From Amaranthus tricolor (taxonomy: Eukaryota; Streptophyta; Magnoliopsida; Caryophyllales; Amaranthaceae), in assembly GCF_026212465.1 (NCBI RefSeq), contig NC_080060.1, positions 18,113,789-18,177,788 of the forward strand: 64,000 nucleotides of DNA, in the 5' to 3' direction. Positions 57,660 through 64,000 of the stretch are shown here, in pieces (the stretch's first letter is position 1; each line of letters starts with the position of its first letter). The position numbers and the translations under genes are program-made. The notes beneath the pieces were generated by a model. It ran no database searches and had not been told where the DNA came from. It saw nothing but the letters and a program-made list of their open reading frames with translations.

Positions 57660-57728
57660 TGATGACCTGGTGGTTAGAGTGTTAGTATGCCAATCTGGAG
57701 GTCTTGAGTTCAAATCCTACCCAAGGCA
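57660..57728 (+). ncRNA. tRNA-like (SINE-type) sequence with A and B boxes
   Basis: TGGTGGTTAGAGTG resembles an RNA polymerase III A box. GTTCAAATC (57709-57717) matches the B-box consensus GWTCRANNC about 35 bp later. The flanks (GATGACC..., CTACCCAAGGC) resemble tRNA-derived SINE heads. A clean tRNA cloverleaf is not apparent, so a SINE relic is likelier than a tRNA gene. It sits in the right arm of the CACTA element. Confidence 0.5.
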
Positions 57729-58254
57729 TTTGTGTGAAAGGAATATTGTTGATTGCTAACATTAAATTCATATTACTGGTTAAATTTCCCTATTTACGAG
57801 TCTAATTGAATAAATGATTTGTAGCCATGTGTTGTGCATGTGGTAGCCAAAAATAATTTACAATCAGTCATTGTATGTGGCAGAAGAATATGATTAGCCT
57901 TGGGTTATACTTGTGGCAAAAGAATATAATGAACCACGGGATCTACCATGGCAAAAAAAAAAGACTTATTGCCACAACAATAATTTTCCCGTGGCAACAA
58001 TCTAGCCACTATTACTTGTGCCACGGTAGTCTCTAACTTAAATTTTCATGGCTGGACATCATAGCCATGGGAAATTCTTTCTTGTGCCACGCACAAGTGA
58101 TGATTTGTAGTAGTGAGACTTGTTTAATTCAAACTTAAAAGTTTTAAACAATCAAACTCTCATTATGTTTGAGAGGTACGAAAAGTTCTTCTTGGAGAGC
58201 ATAAAGAAGAGAACTAGAGGTTTCACCAAAACATTCATCAAGGAACATTGACTT

Positions 58255-58645
58255 ATTTGAGACTTGAATGATAGGAAGGGCGGAGGTAGTAAACAGTACC
58301 TAGATTTTGAGTTAAATCCATGGCAGAGGCATTTTGAGAATTAGAAGCCATGAAAGAAAGAGAGACAAAATAAAAAATGGAGGAAGAGAAGGAGAAGAGA
58401 GAGAAAAAAAATTGAGGATATTATAGAATAATACCTGCTCTAATACCATGTTAATATTATAGCAGAGGATAAAGCTTCATTAAAGAATAATGAATATGAA
58501 GAAGTAACAGTATACAGAAACAAGAGAAAGGAATTTGTATTTCATTATTATTAATCTGTGAACAGTACAATAACCATATATATATATATGTAAGGAATGC
58601 ATAACCTCTAAACAAGAGAGAATATTTGTTTAATAGTTTGTTACA
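58255..58645 (-). mobile_element. Copia 5' fragment: LTR, primer-binding site and gag start
   Basis: On the minus strand: an LTR ending TTAACA at 58449, the primer-binding site TGGTATTAGAGC (58437-58448), an AG/TC-rich leader and a gag start near 58352 (MASNSQNASAMDLTQNLG, then YYLRPS, like the YYLHPSD of copia gag). A TGA stops it near 58250 and nothing of pol follows. The distal LTR end is tentatively 58645 (TGTAACAAAC on the minus strand). TATATATATATGG near 58575 is a TATA candidate. Confidence 0.6.
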
Positions 58646-58739
58646 GAATTTGTTATACTAACTAACTAATCAACAATAGTAAAGAATAAACTTGATGTGG
58701 TTGCCCATTAGGATCTTGAGTGTCAATAGTTACTTGCAC

Positions 58740-60334
58740 TAGTCCATACTCTAAGCTATTTAAGCTAAGATTAAAAGAGGTATAAAAATTGGGCTATTAC
58801 ATTTATTATGTATTTTTATAATTAATGGCAAACCATGTATCTAAAACGTGTATTTCAGGTTTTAAGCCTAAACACCAAGTAGGCAAAATAACGCTTTTAG
58901 GAAAACTAAATAATGCTTCTATTTGGTATCCAGTTTCCGTAAATAGTATTGTCTTAAAGTATTTTCGATTTAAGATTGTGTATTTATTTTAAATTATTTA
59001 ATTCGTTGTAATTTCAATTCCTAGATTTTGTATTAAATTGCAAAGACTTGTAATTTCGGTTCGATGCTTGTAATCTCTTCAAGTTTTATTTATATAAAAA
59101 CGCACAACACTTTCTTATTATCACCGACTAATATCATCCTTTTAGTTTAGGCAGAAACATTATTTTGGTTGTGAAAGGTTGCACTTAAATGGTTGGCTTT
59201 TGTACTAGTATTAAATTGATGACTGCACATATTTAATCTATAAAAATTTGATATTAAAATATAAGTTGAGATAAATTAAATGATATTTTCTTAAATATAC
59301 TTTTTATACATAATTGATAAGAAGTAAAAGAATATTGCTTGATCAATAGTTCTTAAAATTTAAGTGTAGCTAACTAAAGTGGAGTCAAAATTTTAAACAA
59401 TAATAGAGGGCAAATGACGAATACATTATTGTGGTTGTGAATGATTTGAGTAACAAATTAAAATTTAAAGACAAATGTTTATTTTTTCAAGTGGAGAAAT
59501 TTATATTTTGAAACTTGAAAAATTAGGAAGATGTGAAGATGTCAATAAGAGATTGCGTGGTTAAATTAATAGTCTTAGAAACTTTATTTAAACAGATAAA
59601 ATTTTTAGCTAACATTATGATTAAGTTTCATTTCCAGTACTATGATCACTAAAATTAGTTGATATTGTGACATTTAGTTAACTATTAATTTATACTATTG
59701 TCGAAACCCGTGCAATACACGGATATTAGTATCGACATATATACACATATGATATTACAAAAATATATCAAGATATATTATGCTGTAGAAACACTTATTT
59801 TTGCATGTTTTATGTAAATTAACTCTGTAATTTTGAAAATCATCAACAATATATTATACGGTATATTATATTCTCTAATTTAGTCAATTTATCAATAAAT
59901 AAATACAAGTCAAAGATACTCTAATGGTAGAGATATTATTCAAAATCAAATAACATGTTATTTTTCTTTAGCGAATAAGAAATCCATTTGGCAAACTATA
60001 TTTAGTTGTGTCATTTGAATATTTTCAAGCTTTTTAGTATAATGTATGATATGATATGATGTCAACAATGTATTATATTGTATATTGAATTCTCTAATTT
60101 ACTCAATTTAATTATAAATAATTGATAGTCTAAAATACTAACGGTTGAGATATTGATCAAGGTGAAATGCCATGTTATTGTTCTTTAGCTAATAAATAAT
60201 TTTCTTTTGGAAAATTCTTTTTAATTATGAAACTTTAAAATTTTCAAACTTTTTGGTATAATGTTAAAACTTAATAAGGAGTTAAAAATATAAAAGGATG
60301 TGGATGTGGACCCGGCAGTAATGACCCAGACATG
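58740..60334. other. Gene-free AT-rich stretch 3' of the PPR gene
   Basis: No gene is recognised. Near 59700-59735 is a hairpin-forming CCCGTGCAATACACGG, a common plant repeat motif sometimes seen at Helitron 3' ends, but without the required CTRR end. 60240-60334 would hold the PPR 3' UTR. Confidence 0.5.
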
Positions 60335-62059
60335 TTATTGGTTTTTGCTTTCAATCGAACTAAACCCAGGTTCTTTCATCACTCCTTCGAGTCTCATTTG
60401 CTCCCAGAGTGCAGATGCGTCTTCCCAATTGCCCCGATTCTTGTGGATGTTAGACAAAATCACAAATCCGGCCTCGTCATTCTCCAACTTTATCAACTTT
60501 GTTGCTGCAATCTTGGCAACTTCAAGATCCCCACAAGCTCCACAAGCACCAAGCAAGGCTCTCCAAACAGGTGGGCTCGACTCAAATCCAAGTTCATGAA
60601 TAATCTTAACAGCCTTGCTTAACTGCCCATATTGTCCCATAACTTTAAAAACTGAACCTACATGCTGAGGCTTTGGTTTGATTCCGTAATCATACACCAT
60701 GGACATTATATACTCGTAAGCTTTCTGTAATGGCATTCGGCAAAGCGAGCAAGCTGCCAAAACATTAACGAAGGTGATATCATCAGGCTTCAACCATTTT
60801 ACACCTTTTAACTTCTCGAAGTATTGAACCACCCTATGCGATTCCCCATTATGTGCAAGGCCGGAAATTAATGCATTCCAACTAACAATATTCCTTCGAG
60901 GCATGTGCTGAAACACCAGTTCCGCATCTTGAATCTGTCCACACTTCGAGTACATGTCAATAAGGGCACTCCCGATGATCATTGAAGTAAGTTGACCATG
61001 TTTGATGCAGCAAGAATGAACCAATGTTCCCCATCTTAGAGCAGAAACGCTAGCAATCCCGCGTAAAATGCTAGAAAATGTGAACTCATCCATTTTAATT
61101 GCACTTGCATACATTTGACCAAAGATACTAAGAGCTTCTCCTGCCCTGTTCCTATTCACATAGCCTGATATAATCGCGTTCCATGATGATGAATTTGGTT
61201 TCGGCATACTTTTCAAAATCTTAAAAGCCTCATCTATCTCACCATACTGCGAAACACCGCAAATCATTTCATTATAAGTGATAGTATCAGAACAAGGCAT
61301 CTGAATAAAGTAGTGATATGCAAGTTCAAGCCTTTGATTTCGAGCACAAGCTGCAATAACAGAATTCCATGAAATCACATCCTTATCCGTCAGCTCATGA
61401 AACACACGAATAGCTGCAGCTTCTGAACTGCACTTGCCGTACATATCAATCAAACAGTTTGTCACAAAAACACTAGATGCCAGGCCATACACAATAATTT
61501 TCGAGTGTATCGACACACCTAAATGCAGCAGAATCAACAGACCGCATGCAGCTAAAGCAGAAGTAAACGAATACGCATCAGCTCGAAGCTCTGATCGCCC
61601 AAGCTCAATGAAAAGGGACAAAGATTTCCATAATTTCCCAGAATGTACATACCCAGAAATCATAGTATTCCAAGATACAATATTTGGTCGAGGCATTTCA
61701 TCGAACAGTTTATGAGCATCGTTCATTGACACAATTTTGGAATAGAAACTAACTAAAGATGTACAAACATAGACATTTGAAGCGGACCCCGAACGTAAAG
61801 CATAGGAATGTAGCTGTTTTCCCTGAATAACATGTCCACGATTGGTACAATTTCGAATCATTTGTACCAAAGTGAAATCATCTGGTTCAGTATCCCATTT
61901 GGTGGTTTTGGCTATTTCAGAAAACAGCAATTCTTTAGCGTTGGTATGATTTAGACGGATCAAGTTAAGTGTAAATCTAGAGATTGAAAAGGTAGAAATA
62001 ACAAAGAAATTGTGGATTTGAAAATAATTATTAAGTACTCCAAGCAGTGATCTTTGCAT
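60335..62059 (-). CDS. PLS-class pentatricopeptide repeat protein, E domain
   Basis: An intact, intronless 574-aa gene. The N-terminus (MQRSLLGVLNNYFQIHNFFVISTFSISRF) is hydrophobic/basic and free of acidic residues for ~45 residues, suggesting a mitochondrial or plastid presequence. Residues ~60-480 are tandem PPR motifs of P, L and S types (HKLFDEMPRPNIVSWNTMIS, LIDMYSKCGQIQDAELVFQH, NIVSWNALISGLAHNG). Residues ~490-570 form the E domain (PVWRALLGACGACGDLEVAK, then FVILSNIHKNRGNWEDA and EPGFSSIE). There is no DYW domain. Such proteins bind organelle RNA and often specify C-to-U editing sites; lacking DYW, it would need a partner deaminase. It may be the counterpart of Arabidopsis At5g47460, a similar-length PPR (from memory, unverified). 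The only evidently functional host gene in the window. Confidence 0.93.
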   Translation of the reverse strand: MQRSLLGVLNNYFQIHNFFVISTFSISRFTLNLIRLNHTNAKELLFSEIAKTTKWDTEPDDFTLVQMIRNCTNRGHVIQGKQLHSYALRSGSASNVYVCTSLVSFYSKIVSMNDAHKLFDEMPRPNIVSWNTMISGYVHSGKLWKSLSLFIELGRSELRADAYSFTSALAACGLLILLHLGVSIHSKIIVYGLASSVFVTNCLIDMYGKCSSEAAAIRVFHELTDKDVISWNSVIAACARNQRLELAYHYFIQMPCSDTITYNEMICGVSQYGEIDEAFKILKSMPKPNSSSWNAIISGYVNRNRAGEALSIFGQMYASAIKMDEFTFSSILRGIASVSALRWGTLVHSCCIKHGQLTSMIIGSALIDMYSKCGQIQDAELVFQHMPRRNIVSWNALISGLAHNGESHRVVQYFEKLKGVKWLKPDDITFVNVLAACSLCRMPLQKAYEYIMSMVYDYGIKPKPQHVGSVFKVMGQYGQLSKAVKIIHELGFESSPPVWRALLGACGACGDLEVAKIAATKLIKLENDEAGFVILSNIHKNRGNWEDASALWEQMRLEGVMKEPGFSSIESKNQ

Positions 62060-62315
62060 AATGCATTCCCCTCAATTGATTTCAAATCCTTATTTTATTA
62101 TCAATGTTCCGTACAATTGCTTTATAGAACTAACATTAATCCACCATCGAGTTCTCGTCACTCATTATAGGTCTCATATATGCATAAGAAAAAAAGGTGA
62201 GTGATAGATTTACGACAACTGATTCGTTAAAATCTAGTCACATTTCATAATCATCAGAAATCAATTTGTCCTAGAAGTGTTCCTTACTCTTGACGCACTA
62301 CACTTTCTAGGCCTA
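62060..62315 (-). promoter_or_regulatory. Upstream region of the PPR gene
   Basis: Only ~256 bp separate the start codon from the Tourist-like MITE. No strong TATA box was recognised. PPR genes commonly have weak promoters. Confidence 0.35.
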
Positions 62316-62732
62316 GGGGTGTGTTTGCAAGAGGGAATTGAGGTTAGGGATTGGAAATTTCGGGTAAGATTATAAAAAGTATCTTGTTTGTTTAAGGAGA
62401 ATGAGAATTGGAAAATTTTAGGGATTGAGACTTGGGAAGCGTAAAGTGCCATAAAAAAAGTCTTCTGAGGAGGGTAGTATTTTGGGTTGAGATGTAGGTA
62501 AAATACAAAATGTCTTTTTTGCCATTTATTAAAGTAAAGAAAAACAAAAAGTTATAAGGACAATTTTATAAATATAATCATTTTTGTCCAATTCCTTATC
62601 TATTTTTATCATTTTCCAAACAAGGATATAAGATATTTATGTTTAAAGTCTCAATTTAAGTCTCATCCCAAAGTCTCATTTCAAGTCTCAATTATAGTCT
62701 CTTAATTTCCATTCTCACATACCAAACACCCC
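62316..62732. mobile_element. Tourist-like MITE, TSD CTA
   Basis: Left end GGGGTGTGTTTG and right end CCAAACACCCC are inverted repeats, flanked by CTA on both sides (62313-62315, 62733-62735). The interior has GAGAATGAGAATTGG and ATTCTCA-type words in both orientations. Non-coding, 417 bp. Confidence 0.65.
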
Positions 62733-63544
62733 CTAAAAGTAGTTGTAACTTGTAAGCATGAAAAGTCATGTATGTGATCACTGGATTTGATGCATTGTTC
62801 ATGTAACCAATCCTATTTTTGTAGAATTTCTTTGACATTGTGGTTGTGAAGTGAACTAAAGCATAGGCTCACCGTCATGAGTTTGGACAATTCAAGATGA
62901 TGGGTTGTGGCCATTACACTTAACAACGTCAACGAGTTCGACTTATATTTCGCATATGTGATGTTTAAGGGTGATTAAGGATGTGACTTAGTCATTAATC
63001 CATGGTACAAAGTAATGTGGTGAAAAGAGGTGAAAAGGGGTAAAGGTTATATAAGTGAATTGCCTTTAAAAGGAACAAATGGGATTTGGAGACAAAAGTA
63101 AAAACAGAGTCGGCTTTCCCCCTTGGCCAAGGGAAGTTGACTCGGCTTTATGTGCTAGATCAGAATTCGTTTTCTTTTGTTTTGTTTTTTTTTTTTAATT
63201 ATTTTCTTAGGATTATATATAAGTGTATTAGTTCCTATGTGTTATAAATAGGGCTGAACACATAGATTAGGATAGAATACTTTCTTTACCTTTTTCACTG
63301 TTTCTACAAAATCCCTCTTCTCTCTTATTCTCTAATTCCCTCAATTGTAATCATCATCTTTGTACCTCTATTGGAGAGCCTTCGAAGAACCACGTACATC
63401 TTGGTGTTGGCTTTGATTGTGTTTATTACTTGTTTTGTATTCTTGTTTGGGTTGTATTTTGGAGTTTGTTTTGGGTGATCTTGGGCAAGGTATTCTTGAG
63501 ACTTAATCTTTGATCTTTGGGTGTTTCGATGTTCAATTGTTCAA
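62733..63544 (+). repeat. Left LTR of a Tork-like copia element (start unresolved)
   Basis: The region directly before the primer-binding site (ATTGGTATCAAAGCC, 63545-63559). It contains TTATAAATAGGGC (about 63242), a TATA box, and a T/C-rich leader. The LTR start lies somewhere in 62750-62950 and cannot be fixed because the right LTR is outside the window. Confidence 0.55.
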
Positions 63545-63610
63545 TTGGTATCAAAGCCAAAGGTTCTTGAAGGTTGTTTGAAGATTGATTGATTGATCCT
63601 ACACAAAGGA

Positions 63611-64000
63611 TGTCATCCATGAAGTTGGATATTGAGAAATTTAATAGGAATCAAAATTTGGGCCTGTGGTAAGTGAAAATAAAAGCCATACTAGTGCAAT
63701 ATGGAGTACAAAGAGCATTGGATGGTGCAGAAAAGATGCTCTAAGGGATGACTATGGCTAAATGGGAAGAAATTAACTCAAAAGCTTTGAGTGCAATTCA
63801 ACTATACCTTTCAAATGAGGTGCTTAGGGAAGTTGTGAAGGAATATACTATTAAGGGTATTTGGAACAAACCTGCGTAATTGTATATGGCCACGAGTGTC
63901 ACCGATAGGTTGTTGTTGAAGAGTAGATTGTATGATCTTAGGCTTGAAGAAGGGGGTTCTCTTAAGGTACATTTGGATTAGTTTTGTACAATAGTCATGG
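63611..64000 (+). pseudogene. Tork-like copia gag, with stops, cut by window end
   Basis: Starts ATG 63611 (MSSMKLDIEKFNRNQNLGLW) and shows the Tnt1/Tork gag pattern: ILVQYGVQRALDG, LSAIQLYLSNEVLREVV, IWNKPA and LLKSRLYDLRLEEGGSLKVH. At least four in-frame stops occur (TAA after the first LW, TAA after KML, TAA after KPA, TAG after HLD). The rest of the element continues beyond 64000. Confidence 0.8.

Larger units (their letters stand above)
44183..58115. mobile_element. Non-autonomous CACTA element with nested insertions, TSD AGA
   Basis: Left end CACTACAACAAATCGTCACT and right end GTGATGATTTGTAGTAGTG are inverted repeats of the CACTA type, flanked by AGA at 44180-44182 and 58116-58118. Subterminal regions on both sides contain GCCACGG/CCGTGGC words in both orientations, as expected for transposase-binding arrays. 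Neither CACTA transposase nor its partner gene is present. Removing the LINE and its contents leaves about 2.2 kb of subterminal repeats and minisatellite, so the element depended on enzymes supplied elsewhere. Confidence 0.88.

Noticed and set aside
59695..59740. Possible Helitron 3' end (CCCGTGCAATACACGG hairpin)
   Set aside because: The required CTRR end with following T is absent, no 5' TC end or Rep/helicase sequence was found, and the motif is common in plant repeats.
60300..60622. Plus-strand ORFs over the PPR 3' end
   Set aside because: Antisense shadows of the PPR coding sequence.

Overview
This is nuclear DNA of a flowering plant, almost certainly a eudicot. It is AT-rich, has long gene-free stretches and is dominated by plant transposable elements: Ty1/copia of several lineages, a Ty3/gypsy chromovirus, an L1-type LINE, MULE, CACTA, mariner-like, Tourist and Stowaway elements. 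The species cannot be fixed from sequence alone. Only one intact host gene is visible: an intronless pentatricopeptide-repeat (PPR) gene on the minus strand at 60335-62059. A small spliced gene of the NOXY2/NFD6-like mitochondrial family (6555-6975) is present as a frameshifted relic.

Layout, left to right. 735-6413 is a mariner-like DNA transposon with TA duplications and a broken DD39D transposase. Its 3' half also carries a plus-strand promoter/leader, a ~190-bp tandem array with AB dimer organisation and a small ORF. 6555-6975 is the NOXY2/NFD6-like pseudogene. 8690-13683 is a young Ale-like copia element (one difference between its LTRs, TSD ATTAT) with two nonsense mutations. 13.9-16.7 kb holds a copia RT scrap, a hAT-like terminus and minisatellites. 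16692-21994 is a chimeric copia element: one LTR family forms its ends (TSD TTTAT), but gag-pol runs into a second, unrelated LTR plus primer-binding site placed inside it. 22-27.5 kb holds several MITEs and an old gypsy LTR on the minus strand.

27543-42804 is a SIRE/Maximus-like copia element with 1.2-kb LTRs and a third ORF after pol. It is interrupted by a related gypsy solo LTR (30881-35586, TSD AGTGT), which itself holds another LTR-like insertion. The whole copia element sits inside the minus-strand gypsy LTR.

44183-58115 is a transposon matryoshka. A CACTA element (TSD AGA) has lost or never had a transposase. A LINE lies in its internal minisatellite. Inside the LINE are a MULE (long TIRs, MuDR-like convergent gene pair including a GRF zinc-finger gene) and a gypsy chromovirus deleted from the primer-binding site to the integrase.

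58.2-64 kb holds a copia 5' fragment, the PPR gene, a Tourist-like MITE behind its start codon, and the 5' end of a Tork-like copia element that runs off the window. No element here looks able to move by itself: every polyprotein or transposase carries a stop, a frameshift or a deletion. The most unusual objects are the two-gene MULE, the second transcription unit inside the mariner-like element, and the two-LTR-family copia chimera.
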